Source: JAIRVZ01 sp031553415 (GTDB taxonomy: Bacteria; Bacteroidota; Bacteroidia; Bacteroidales; Azobacteroidaceae). From it: 37,413 nucleotides of DNA. A model generated the notes under the pieces. It saw only the letters and a list, made by a program, of their open reading frames with translations, did not search any database and was not told the DNA's origin. Location: contig JAVBLO010000039.1 of NCBI GenBank assembly GCA_031553415.1, positions 1 to 37,413 of the forward strand. Reading direction: 5' to 3'. Position numbers and translations under genes: made by a program. Position 1 is the first letter of the stretch. Every line of letters begins with the position of its first letter. Shown here in pieces: positions 27,058 to 34,807 of the stretch.

Positions 27058-27313
27058 TTTTGGTGGTTCTTTTATCATTCGATGGGAGAACTGAAAAGGG
27101 AATCAGGTGAAAATCCTGAACAGTCTCGCTGCTGTAAGTTCTTTAAAACGTTTGCACAAAATACTCAAGCCACTGAGGAATTAAAAATGAAAAATGTTTT
27201 CAATTCAAATAATTTTTCATTCTTCATTTTTCATTTTTAATTATTTCGGGAAGGCGTGCAAATCGTGAACAAGTCAGAAAACCTGCCAAAGAAGTATAAA
27301 GGTGAATACTTTC
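27058..27313 (+). ncRNA. Cobalamin (B12) riboswitch
   Basis: Leader RNA that binds cobalamin and shuts off the uptake genes behind it. Conserved parts in order: the GGGAATCAGGTGAAAATCC segment (from about 27098), the CTCGCTGCTGTAAG segment, GCCACTG (27169-27175), GGGAAGGC (27248-27255) and the B12 box AGTCAGAAAACCTGCC (27272-27287). A terminal hairpin, AAGTAT (27292-27297) with ATACTT (27306-27311), matches P13, whose loop makes the regulatory kissing contact. Between GCCACTG and GGGAAGGC the stem is lengthened by an 18-bp hairpin of 7-base repeats. Confidence 0.95.
27179..27242 (+). repeat. 7-base tandem-repeat hairpin inside the cobalamin riboswitch
   Basis: AATTAAAAATGAAAAATG (27179-27196) is the exact inverse of 27225-27242. 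The right arm is CATTTTT, CATTTTT, AATT, a 7-base period. It forms a perfect 18-bp stem in a position where the riboswitch tolerates length variation, so the core should still fold. Confidence 0.85.
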
Positions 27314-27347
27314 GAGATTTAAAGTTTTTGCCGGATTAAAAAATCTC
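27314..27347 (+). promoter_or_regulatory. Possible expression platform of the riboswitch
   Basis: GAGATTT (27314-27320) can pair with AAATCTC (27341-27347), followed by a T-rich stretch. It could be the ligand-dependent terminator, or one partner in an alternative fold; the stem is short. About 80-130 untranslated bases then lead to the receptor gene. Confidence 0.4.
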
Positions 27348-27482
27348 ACATTTTAATTTTAACAGTTCGTCACAGAGCTTTTTGTGCAAATTTATGTTTG
27401 CCGGAAAGTTTAGTTTTACCTTATTTTTATGATAACAGGTATAATTGATTGGGTGTGTGGTATAAGACTTATGACTTGTGGT

Positions 27483-29516
27483 ATGAGATATATCGCATGT
27501 CATGGAATGTTTTTTATACTTTGCTTTTTTACAATATTTGATACGTTTGGACAGGAAATGCCCGACACAACAAACAGGTCTGCTACCACACACCAATTAA
27601 ATGAAGTTGAAGTGAAAGCTGTTTATTCTTCTGCAATCCGGGCAACATCGCCGTTACAGGTTTTAAGGGGAAGCGACCTTCAGAAAATTAACGCTTTACA
27701 GGTTTCGGATGCCATCAAATTTTTTTCCGGAGTACAGGTAAAAGATTATGGTGGAATAGGAGGGTTAAAAACGGTTTCGATTCGTAGTTTGGGTGCAAAT
27801 CACACAACTGTCGCTTACGATGGCATTACGTTAACTGATTATCAGACCGGACAAATAGATTTGGGGCGATTTTCCTTAGATAATGTGGAAATGATTAACC
27901 TCACTATTGGGGAGAATGATGATATTTTCCAAACAGCCAGAATGCAGGCATTGGCAGGTGCAATAAATATTGTAAGTCGAAAACCTCAATTGACAGATAA
28001 CAATAAACCAATGAATACAATAGCTGGGATTAAGGCAGGTTCTTTTGGTTTTATCAATCCGTTTGTTGTTTATGAACAATGCTTGAATAAAGTTTTTTCC
28101 ACCCAAATATCAGGAGAATGGATGAAGACTGATGGCAATTATCCGTTTATCCAATACTATGGAAATAATAAGGATTCGAGTGAAGTGAAAAAACGGACTA
28201 ATTCTGAGGTTGAACGTTTGAATCTGGAAGCTAATTTATTTGGAAAGTTTGCAAATAAAGGAAATCTATCTTTGAAACTTTATTATTACAATTCCGATCG
28301 TAAATTGCCTGGCCCTGTTAAGCCGGGAGAACAAGATGATCATGAACAGGCGACAGATGAAAACTTCTTTGTTCAGAGTAAATATGAACAAATTATTTCG
28401 GAAAAGATAAAATTTCAGGCAAATGCAAAATTTAATTTTTCATATACCGATTATCTTGATTACAGTGATAATTATATACCATTGGGAAAAATTGAAAACA
28501 CATATTACCAAAGGGAATATTATCTGAATGTGACAGCTTTTTATCAACCGGTATCGCATTTTTCATTTTCATTGGCAAATGATGGTTCGTATGGGAATTT
28601 CAGTAATAATTTCTATGATTGTCCTTATCCTTCCCGCTTGATATGGCAGAGCGCATTATCCGGAAAATTCGATTCCGGTAGGTTTATGCTGAATGGAAGT
28701 CTTTTAAATACTGCAGTTTGGGAACAGGTGGAAGCGGGTAAATCTCCCGGAAATAAATACCGGATTTCTCCTTATTTGGGTTTTTCCTGGAAATTATTTG
28801 AACATATACCATTTAGATTCAGGGGCTTTTATAAAAATATTTTTCGTTTGCCGACTTTTGGAGATTTATATTATGGACGGATCGGAAACCGCGATTTAAA
28901 CCCGGAATCTGTAAATCAATATGATTTGGGTGTAACATGGGCAAGTTCAATTAATAACCATATTCCTTATTTTTCATTAACCGCTGATATTTATTATAAC
29001 CAGGTGAAAGATAAAATTGTGGCGACTCCTAAAAACGGGTTGATGATTTGGAGTATTGAAAATTTGGGTAAAGTTGAAATTAAAGGAGTAGATGTCGGTT
29101 TGAATACACAGTTCCGGTTTTCGGATAGAACCGGATTCGAATTGGATGTTGCATATACTTATCAGGAAGCTTTAAATAAAACGGATGCTTCAAAGCGCTC
29201 TTATAACCAGCAGTTGGCTTATACACCCAAACATTCCGGTTCTGTACGCATAGGAGCTTCTTTTTCCTGGTTTGACATTAATTATACAGCATTGTTCTCA
29301 GGGAAAAGATATGACAGGAATTATAATATTTCTCTATATCAATTAGATGCATATATTGACCAAAGTATTTCTTTGTCAAAATATTTTACTTTCAATAAAA
29401 TTAAATTATTTGTTTCTGCCGAGTGTTTGAATGTCTTTGATGAGCAATATCAGGTTGTAAAAACATTCCCATTACCGGGTAGATCCTATAAGATGACTTG
29501 TAAATTCACATATTAA
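27483..29516 (+). CDS. btuB: TonB-dependent outer-membrane cobalamin receptor (BtuB-like)
   Basis: About 677 residues from the ATG at 27483. Signal peptide (ending near DTFGQ), then an N-terminal plug (LNEVEVKAVYSS to about 165; SIRSLGANHTTVAYDGI) and a 22-strand type beta-barrel with the YDLGVTW-like strands and a C-terminal aromatic residue (CKFTY). The plug carries no separate CarboxypepD_reg domain, unlike SusC. The riboswitch upstream and the BtuG-like gene 13 bases downstream point to cobalamin as the ligand. The open frame begins at an ATG at 27429, but its first codons cross a GTATAAG/ACTTATG-type repeat stretch; starts at 27483 or 27507 give a normal signal peptide. Confidence 0.9.
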   Translation: MRYIACHGMFFILCFFTIFDTFGQEMPDTTNRSATTHQLNEVEVKAVYSSAIRATSPLQVLRGSDLQKINALQVSDAIKFFSGVQVKDYGGIGGLKTVSIRSLGANHTTVAYDGITLTDYQTGQIDLGRFSLDNVEMINLTIGENDDIFQTARMQALAGAINIVSRKPQLTDNNKPMNTIAGIKAGSFGFINPFVVYEQCLNKVFSTQISGEWMKTDGNYPFIQYYGNNKDSSEVKKRTNSEVERLNLEANLFGKFANKGNLSLKLYYYNSDRKLPGPVKPGEQDDHEQATDENFFVQSKYEQIISEKIKFQANAKFNFSYTDYLDYSDNYIPLGKIENTYYQREYYLNVTAFYQPVSHFSFSLANDGSYGNFSNNFYDCPYPSRLIWQSALSGKFDSGRFMLNGSLLNTAVWEQVEAGKSPGNKYRISPYLGFSWKLFEHIPFRFRGFYKNIFRLPTFGDLYYGRIGNRDLNPESVNQYDLGVTWASSINNHIPYFSLTADIYYNQVKDKIVATPKNGLMIWSIENLGKVEIKGVDVGLNTQFRFSDRTGFELDVAYTYQEALNKTDASKRSYNQQLAYTPKHSGSVRIGASFSWFDINYTALFSGKRYDRNYNISLYQLDAYIDQSISLSKYFTFNKIKLFVSAECLNVFDEQYQVVKTFPLPGRSYKMTCKFTY

Positions 29517-29529
29517 AAACTATAATCTT

Positions 29530-30636
29530 ATGAAAAATTCTTTGAATTATTTGAGTAAATTTTTTCTTTGTTTATTGGTAGTTTGTTCGTTTGCTTCTTG
29601 TGAAGATGATGAAAAAAGCGCTCCGGATCCCGAACCCAACCCGACAGTATCCGGAGTATTCATCCTGAATCAGGGCCTTGAGAATATGGGTGATGCATCT
29701 ATTTCTTTCCTTGATTTGTCGGATGATTCAAATCAGTCCAGTTTGGATATTACTAAAGGGCTTTTGGGAGATACAGGCCAGGATATGATTGTTTATGGTT
29801 CTAAATTATATGTATCGGTTTCCGGTTCCAATTACATCAAGGTTTATGATGCATACAGTAAAAAAGATTTGCAGACAATTAATGTAAAAAAAGAGGGTCA
29901 ATCTCCTTCCATGCCTCGTTCTTTGGCTTCATATAATGGAAAAATTTATGCAACTGTTATGAGTGGTTATGTGATTAGAATTGATACAACCACTTATAAA
30001 ATAGAAAATTGGACTACAGTTGGTCCTAATCCTGAAGGAATTGCCGCTACTACTGTAAATGGAAAAGGAAAATTGTATGTGGCTAACAGTGACGGATATA
30101 ATTGGGAAAATGATTGTGCCAATGGAAAATCTGTATCTGTTATAGACGTTGAAACTTTCAAAGAAAGTGAAACAAGAATATCAGTAGGAACCAACCCTGC
30201 AGTATTACATGCAGATTCATACGGGAATGTATATGTTGTTTGCATAGGGAATTATTCCGACATTCCAACTTCTTTTGTCAAGATTGATGCAAAAACCAAT
30301 CAAACACAGGAAATAACAGGATTTGTACCATACAATTTCACTATATCCGGAAAATATCTTTATTTCTATAATTCAATATATACCAGTGTAGACCCAATTT
30401 CTGTGGGTGTATATGATGTAGAGAAACAAGAAATTATTACAAACGATTTTATCAATGATGACATTGCATTAGTGAGTCCATATGGCATTGGAGTTGATCC
30501 TGTAACCGGAGAAGTTTATGTTGGCGATTATCCTGAATACGGTCTTCCCGGAGAACTTTATATTTTTAATAAGGAAGGTAAAAATAAACAAAACATGCAA
30601 ACAGGAGTGGGACCTTGTGCATTTGCATTTTATTGA
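29530..30636 (+). CDS. btuG: BtuG-like surface lipoprotein, beta-propeller cobalamin-binding protein
   Basis: A 368-residue lipoprotein; the signal ends in SFASC with Cys24 as lipid site, followed by an acidic EDDE stretch of the kind that sends lipoproteins to the cell surface. The rest is a YncE/DUF5074-type beta-propeller with repeated blades (FILNQG, LYVSVSGSNYIKVYD, IYATVMSGYVIRID, VYVVCIGNYSD). In Bacteroides thetaiotaomicron, BtuG binds B12 very tightly and lids the partner BtuB; here the same order, receptor then propeller under a cobalamin riboswitch, supports that role. Co-transcribed with the receptor. A strong terminator follows. Confidence 0.85.
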   Translation: MKNSLNYLSKFFLCLLVVCSFASCEDDEKSAPDPEPNPTVSGVFILNQGLENMGDASISFLDLSDDSNQSSLDITKGLLGDTGQDMIVYGSKLYVSVSGSNYIKVYDAYSKKDLQTINVKKEGQSPSMPRSLASYNGKIYATVMSGYVIRIDTTTYKIENWTTVGPNPEGIAATTVNGKGKLYVANSDGYNWENDCANGKSVSVIDVETFKESETRISVGTNPAVLHADSYGNVYVVCIGNYSDIPTSFVKIDAKTNQTQEITGFVPYNFTISGKYLYFYNSIYTSVDPISVGVYDVEKQEIITNDFINDDIALVSPYGIGVDPVTGEVYVGDYPEYGLPGELYIFNKEGKNKQNMQTGVGPCAFAFY

Positions 30637-30689
30637 GAAATTTATTTGGTGTAAGAAAAGTTGGAACTCATAGATTGGCTACTTTTCAG

Positions 30690-30726
30690 AATCCCGGTTG
30701 CTTGTGAAAACAGCCGGGATTTTTTT
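30690..30726 (+). terminator. Rho-independent terminator of the B12 uptake operon
   Basis: AATCCCGGTTG (30690-30700) pairs with CAGCCGGGATT (30711-30721), one wobble, followed by T7 (30720-30726). Confidence 0.9.
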
Positions 30727-30758
30727 GATGCATAAAAGATGTGTTGTGTGTCAATATT

Positions 30759-31505
30759 TTATTTATGCCAGAATTCCCACGAAGCAAAGGCTTGCAGTAA
30801 AAGCATTTCTAACCCGTTTTTTATTTTTGCGTCGTGTTCTTTCCCTTTTTTCAGGAATAAAGTTTCATCCGGATTATAAAGCAAATCATATAAGAGATGT
30901 TTCGGTGTAAGCAATTCATACGGAATGTCAAGGCATGCATTCACATTCGGAAACATGCCCACCGGAGTACAGTTTACAATCACGGTATATTTTTCCATGA
31001 TTTCGGGAGTTATGTCTTCATAACGGATTACATTGGCTGTTCTCTCGCGGGAAACAAATTGGTAAGACAATCCCAGGTTCTCCAATCCTCTCATGATTGC
31101 TTTTGAAGCGCCGCCCGTTCCAAGTATCAAAGCAGACTTATGACGCTCTTCCAACAATGGTTCTAAAGATTGTTGAAAACCGATAACATCGGAATTGTAA
31201 CCTACCAGTTTTATTTTTTTTCCGGATTTATTCCTGACAAATTTGATTACATTAACAGCTCCTATTGCTTTCGCATTATCACTCAATTCATCTAAATATT
31301 GAATTACCTGTTCTTTATAAGGAATGGTTACATTCAACCCTTTCAGGTTGGGGTTGTTTTTAATGATGCCGGAAAATTCTTTGATTGTAGGAATTTCAAA
31401 ATTAACATATTCGGCATCAATATTTTCCGACCTGAATTTTTCATTGAAAAATCCTTGTGAAAAAGAATGATGAAGTGGATAACCGATTAATCCGTATTTG
31501 TCCAT
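30759..31505 (-). CDS. aroE: Shikimate dehydrogenase
   Basis: A 248-residue NADPH-dependent enzyme of aromatic amino acid synthesis, reducing 3-dehydroshikimate to shikimate. Shikimate-binding serines S14 and S16 (HHSFSQ), catalytic K64 in NVTIPYK, N85 and D106, and the nucleotide-binding GTGGASKA loop at 129-136 are all present. It is slightly shorter than the common ~270 residues but complete. Last gene of the phoH-purC-aroE operon; it starts five bases after the purC stop. Confidence 0.95.
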   Translation of the reverse strand: MDKYGLIGYPLHHSFSQGFFNEKFRSENIDAEYVNFEIPTIKEFSGIIKNNPNLKGLNVTIPYKEQVIQYLDELSDNAKAIGAVNVIKFVRNKSGKKIKLVGYNSDVIGFQQSLEPLLEERHKSALILGTGGASKAIMRGLENLGLSYQFVSRERTANVIRYEDITPEIMEKYTVIVNCTPVGMFPNVNACLDIPYELLTPKHLLYDLLYNPDETLFLKKGKEHDAKIKNGLEMLLLQAFASWEFWHK

Positions 31506-31510
31506 AATTC

Positions 31511-32455
31511 TTAACTTTTCAGGTATTCCAGAATGTTTTTTTCAATTCTTGCTGCAACATTTGAAACATCAGCTTTCACGAATTTTTCTCCGACAATTTT
31601 TTCATATAATTCGATATAGCGTTCGGAAACACTTTCGCAATATGCGGGAGTCATTTCGGGAACTTTTTGACCTTCTTTTCCCTGGAAACCATTTTCCATT
31701 AACCATTTACGGACAAATTCTTTGGAAAGCTGTTTCTGTTCTTCTCCTTTTTCAAATCTTTCCTGATAACCTTCAGCATAAAAATAACGGGAAGAATCAG
31801 GCGTGTGAATCTCGTCAATCAGATAGATTTTCCCATCTTTTTTCCCAAATTCATATTTGGTATCCACCAGAATCAATCCCTTTTGAGCAGCCATTTCGGT
31901 TCCTCTTTGGAATAAGGCGTAAGTATATTTTTCTAATTGTTCGTATTCTTCTTTACCTACCAAACCTTGTGCGATGATTTCTTCTTTAGAAATATTTTCA
32001 TCATGTCCTTCGTCAGCTTTAGTTGTGGGGGTGATAATAGGAGCCGGGAATTTTTGGTTTTCTTTCATGCCTTCGGGAAGAGAAATTCCGCAAAGGGTGC
32101 GTGCTCCGGCTTTATATTCGCGCCAGGCACTACCTGTTAGGTAACCACGGATAACCATTTCCACTTTGTATGGATCACATTTAACTCCAACAGTAACCAT
32201 TGGGTCGGGAGATGCCAATTTCCAGTTAGGAACAATGTCGGAAGTTGCATCTAAGAATTTAGCTGCAATCTGATTCAAAACTTGTCCTTTATAAGGAATG
32301 CCTTCGGGTAAAATTACATCGAAAGCAGAAATACGGTCGGTTGCAACCATCACCAGAATATCATTATTGATACTGTATACATCCCTTACTTTTCCGTGAT
32401 AAACTTTAGTTTGACCCGGAAAGTTGAAATCTGTTCTTGTCAAAGTATTTTTCAT
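31511..32455 (-). CDS. purC: SAICAR synthetase (phosphoribosylaminoimidazole-succinocarboxamide synthase)
   Basis: A 314-residue ATP-dependent enzyme joining aspartate to CAIR in purine synthesis. The start KVYHGKVRDVY (17-27, nucleotide site) and TDRISAFDVILPEGIPYKG are diagnostic, and IDEIHTPDSSRYF completes the active site. Length about 314 matches the longer form seen in Bacteroidota and eukaryote-like enzymes. It lies 15 bases after phoH. Confidence 0.97.
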   Translation of the reverse strand: MKNTLTRTDFNFPGQTKVYHGKVRDVYSINNDILVMVATDRISAFDVILPEGIPYKGQVLNQIAAKFLDATSDIVPNWKLASPDPMVTVGVKCDPYKVEMVIRGYLTGSAWREYKAGARTLCGISLPEGMKENQKFPAPIITPTTKADEGHDENISKEEIIAQGLVGKEEYEQLEKYTYALFQRGTEMAAQKGLILVDTKYEFGKKDGKIYLIDEIHTPDSSRYFYAEGYQERFEKGEEQKQLSKEFVRKWLMENGFQGKEGQKVPEMTPAYCESVSERYIELYEKIVGEKFVKADVSNVAARIEKNILEYLKS

Positions 32456-32470
32456 ATCTTTTACTATTAA

Positions 32471-33466
32471 TTAATTTTTTATTTCCTTGATAGATTTGCT
32501 CACCAAATCCCCTTTAGGAGATTTAGGGATTTTATCGAATTTTTCATACGCTTCAACAATCCGTTGCACTAATTTATGTCTTACAATATCTTTTTTATTA
32601 AAATCGATACGGGCAATGCCATCCACATTTTTAAGTATATTCAAGGCTTGTAACAGACCAGAGGGCTGTGATGCCGGAAGATCGATCTGCGTTACGTCAC
32701 CGGTAATAATCATTTTTGTATTCATGCCCATGCGGGTGAGAAACATTTTGATTTGGTGAGTTGTCGTATTTTGTGCTTCATCCAGAATAACGACGGCATC
32801 ACTTAAAGTACGCCCACGCATGAAAGCCAATGGAGCAATCTGTATAATTTTGGTTTCCATATACTCTTTCAGTTTGACAATCGGAATCATATCTTCTAAA
32901 GCATCATACAAAGGCTGAAGATATGGATCGATTTTATCTTTCATATCTCCCGGCAGGAATCCGAGTTTTTCTCCGGCTTCTACTGCAGGACGACTTAAAA
33001 TTATCTTTTTTATCTCCTTGTTTTTGAGAGCGCGTACAGCCAATGCTATTGCCGTATATGTTTTTCCCGAACCGGCAGGGCCAATTGCAAAAAGCATATC
33101 GTTTGTTTCGAATGCATTCACTAATTTTTGCTGATTTTCTGTGCGGGCGGTAATCGGTTTACCATTCATCCCATGGATAATCAGGTTTTCCTGTTTTGCC
33201 GGAAAGTTGCTGTTTTTCCCTTTAACAATGTCGATAATATTTTCTTCTGTCAATAAATTATACTCTAAACAGTGTTTTTCCAGTTCGTGTATTTTTTCTT
33301 CGAAAGCTACCAATTCTAATTCATCACCGATGACTTTCATTACATTTCCACGTGCAACAATACGTAATTTAGGATATAACGATTTAATTAACTGAATGTT
33401 GGAGTTGTTGGTCCCAAAAAAAATAACAGGGTCTATCGAGTCAAAAATAATAATTCTTTCTATCAT
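32471..33466 (-). CDS. PhoH family ATPase
   Basis: A 331-residue P-loop ATPase with an N-terminal KH-like region (about 10-60) and the PhoH domain (about 105-315). Walker A GPAGSGKT at 129-136 and Walker B ILDEAQNT with DEAQ at 229-232. PhoH-like proteins are linked to RNA metabolism and ribosome maturation, often with YbeY, but no ybeY gene lies here. First gene of the phoH-purC-aroE operon. Upstream is a 26-base-arm inverted repeat, then a -7 box. Confidence 0.93.
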   Translation of the reverse strand: MIERIIIFDSIDPVIFFGTNNSNIQLIKSLYPKLRIVARGNVMKVIGDELELVAFEEKIHELEKHCLEYNLLTEENIIDIVKGKNSNFPAKQENLIIHGMNGKPITARTENQQKLVNAFETNDMLFAIGPAGSGKTYTAIALAVRALKNKEIKKIILSRPAVEAGEKLGFLPGDMKDKIDPYLQPLYDALEDMIPIVKLKEYMETKIIQIAPLAFMRGRTLSDAVVILDEAQNTTTHQIKMFLTRMGMNTKMIITGDVTQIDLPASQPSGLLQALNILKNVDGIARIDFNKKDIVRHKLVQRIVEAYEKFDKIPKSPKGDLVSKSIKEIKN

Positions 33467-33479
33467 ATATTGGTATACA

Positions 33480-33569
33480 AGTTGACAAGCAAACGAGTAG
33501 ACGAGCTGATACGATATGAATAAACAGTATTTGATATATTAATCTTGTTTACTCGTTTACTTGTCTACT
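33480..33569. repeat. Inverted 8-base tandem-repeat element in the phoH leader
   Basis: Left arm 33480-33505 and right arm 33544-33569 are 26-base inverse copies with four differences. The right arm has an 8-base period: CTTGTTTA, CTCGTTTA, CTTGTCTA. The loop is 38 bases. If the -7 box at 33584 is used, the whole hairpin is in the phoH operon leader. Confidence 0.75.
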
Positions 33570-33583
33570 GATTTTTCCGACTA

Positions 33584-33591
33584 CAAAATTA
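33584..33591 (-). promoter_or_regulatory. -7 promoter element (TAATTTTG) of the phoH-purC-aroE operon
   Basis: Exact TAnnTTTG on the minus strand, about 118 bases before the phoH ATG. Divergent from the box at 33614. Confidence 0.4.
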
Positions 33592-33613
33592 TACAATAAA
33601 TTGAAATATTTGA

Positions 33614-33621
33614 TACTTTTG
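33614..33621 (+). promoter_or_regulatory. -7 promoter element (TACTTTTG) of the DUF5715 gene
   Basis: Exact TAnnTTTG, 37 bases before the ATG at 33659. Confidence 0.5.
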
Positions 33622-33658
33622 CAGCCGATATGTAATTACTGTCCTTGTTAATATTTTA

Positions 33659-34306
33659 ATGAATTCGTTGAGTAGATTTTTACCCGCCATATTGGCTGTT
33701 GTTTTATTGTTCAATTTTTCTTCGTGTAAAAAAGAAGGAATTGTTAAACCGATTCGTTTTAATGGTAGTTATAACCGTGATTTCAATGATTTGAATGATG
33801 CTCATTTGAAATCAGCTAAAACTTTGGGTATTGAACCTGTGGCAGATAGGGATGCTGCGGAAAAGAAAAAGAGTAAATTGAAAGAGGTTAAGTCTAATCA
33901 AAATTATGAAGTGGAAGATTTAACCCACTCTATACCTTTTCTTGTTTCCCCGGCTCTTGATTTATTAGATGAAATAGGTGAAAACTTCAGGGATTCGCTT
34001 AAAAGCCTGAATGCCCCACATTATAAATTGTTTGTAACAAGCATTACACGTACACAAGATGATATTAAAAAATTAAGAAAGAAAAACGGGAATTCAACTG
34101 AAAATTCAGCGCACATGTACGGAACAACATTCGATATTTCGTGGGTACGTTATCAAAAAGATTCCGGCAGGAAAACCGATTTAAGTCCTGACCAGTTGAA
34201 AATGGTTTTGGCAACTGTGTTAAGGGATTTGAGGAAGGAAAAGAAGTGTTATGTAAAGCACGAAAAAAACCAAGGGTGTTTTCATATTACAGCTAGAGGT
34301 AATTAG
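33659..34306 (+). CDS. DUF5715/M15-like peptidoglycan peptidase lipoprotein
   Basis: A 215-residue lipoprotein (signal ending NFSSC, Cys23). The C-terminal ~100 residues look like an M15-type D,D- or L,D-peptidase: S150-A-H152-M-Y-G155 then D159 match the SxHxxGxAxD zinc motif, and H209 in CFHITA is the third ligand. A charged linker (about 40-90) precedes the domain. It may trim cell-wall peptides in the periplasm. Activity is inferred; the alanine usual before the Asp is replaced (GTTFD). Confidence 0.8.
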   Translation: MNSLSRFLPAILAVVLLFNFSSCKKEGIVKPIRFNGSYNRDFNDLNDAHLKSAKTLGIEPVADRDAAEKKKSKLKEVKSNQNYEVEDLTHSIPFLVSPALDLLDEIGENFRDSLKSLNAPHYKLFVTSITRTQDDIKKLRKKNGNSTENSAHMYGTTFDISWVRYQKDSGRKTDLSPDQLKMVLATVLRDLRKEKKCYVKHEKNQGCFHITARGN

Positions 34307-34419
34307 AAAAGGTTAAGTGTACTTATTTGGGAAGTAAATTAAGGGTAATTATACATATTTAACATGAAATGGTTTTAAAAATTAGCCGAAAAATCTGTTA
34401 TTTCTCCATAAAGTTTTGG

Positions 34420-34485
34420 GTATTATAATTAAAATTATCTGTAATATGTTTACAATTATATTACAGATAATTTTAATTATAATAC
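34420..34485. repeat. Perfect 28-bp inverted repeat
   Basis: 34420-34447 (GTATTATAATTAAAATTATC start) is the exact inverse of 34458-34485, with a ten-base loop. It lacks the G/C-rich stem and T-tract of a normal terminator and the tandem period of the other hairpins. Confidence 0.9.
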
Positions 34486-34539
34486 GGGAAAATTTATTTA
34501 CAACCGGTCGGAAATTGAAATAAATCGGGGATTTATCTA

Positions 34540-34596
34540 AAAGAAAGAAGGAGGAAATTTGGAACATATTTTCCCCAATTTCCTCCTTCTTTCTTT
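34540..34596 (+). terminator. Purine/pyrimidine hairpin, possible terminator
   Basis: AAGAAAGAAGGAGGAAATT (34541-34559) pairs perfectly with 34577-34595, extended by one A-T pair outside. It is far from the DUF5715 stop (about 230 bases). Confidence 0.5.
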
Positions 34597-34772
34597 GTCT
34601 GGCAATAACAGCTACTTGCCATTTTTAATGACTAATGTGTTTTATTTAACTTCTTCCGGCTTCCTTACCGGCGAACAGCTGGACAACATTACAAATATAC
34701 AATGAGAAATATCATTTGTCAAGATTTTCAGATAATATTTATGTGAGATTGAAGAGACATTGAAAAAATAAC

Positions 34773-34780
34773 TACTTTTG
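34773..34780 (+). promoter_or_regulatory. -7 promoter element (TACTTTTG) of kup
   Basis: Exact TAnnTTTG; a TTG lies 21 bases upstream (34749-34751). The TTG that opens the longest reading frame at 34778 is the end of this box. Confidence 0.6.
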
Positions 34781-34807
34781 TCCCCAGTTGTTTTTGGGTT
34801 GTTGATC

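Larger units (their letters stand above)
34307..34772. other. Long intergenic region with two strong hairpins
   Basis: About 470 bases with no convincing gene. It holds a perfect 28-bp AT-rich inverted repeat (34420-34485) and a purine-rich 20-bp inverted repeat (34540-34596). Short minus-strand reading frames here have no recognisable domains. The remainder is AT-rich with one direct repeat of CCGG near 34658. Confidence 0.6.

Noticed and set aside
27049..27240. Plus-strand reading frame across the cobalamin riboswitch
   Set aside because: The sequence is explained by the conserved RNA and the heptad hairpin; no start context or homologous protein features.
31503..31516. AATTCTTAACTTTT between purC and aroE as another heptad element
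   Set aside because: Only about one and a half units long and mostly inside the purC stop and last codons; likely chance.
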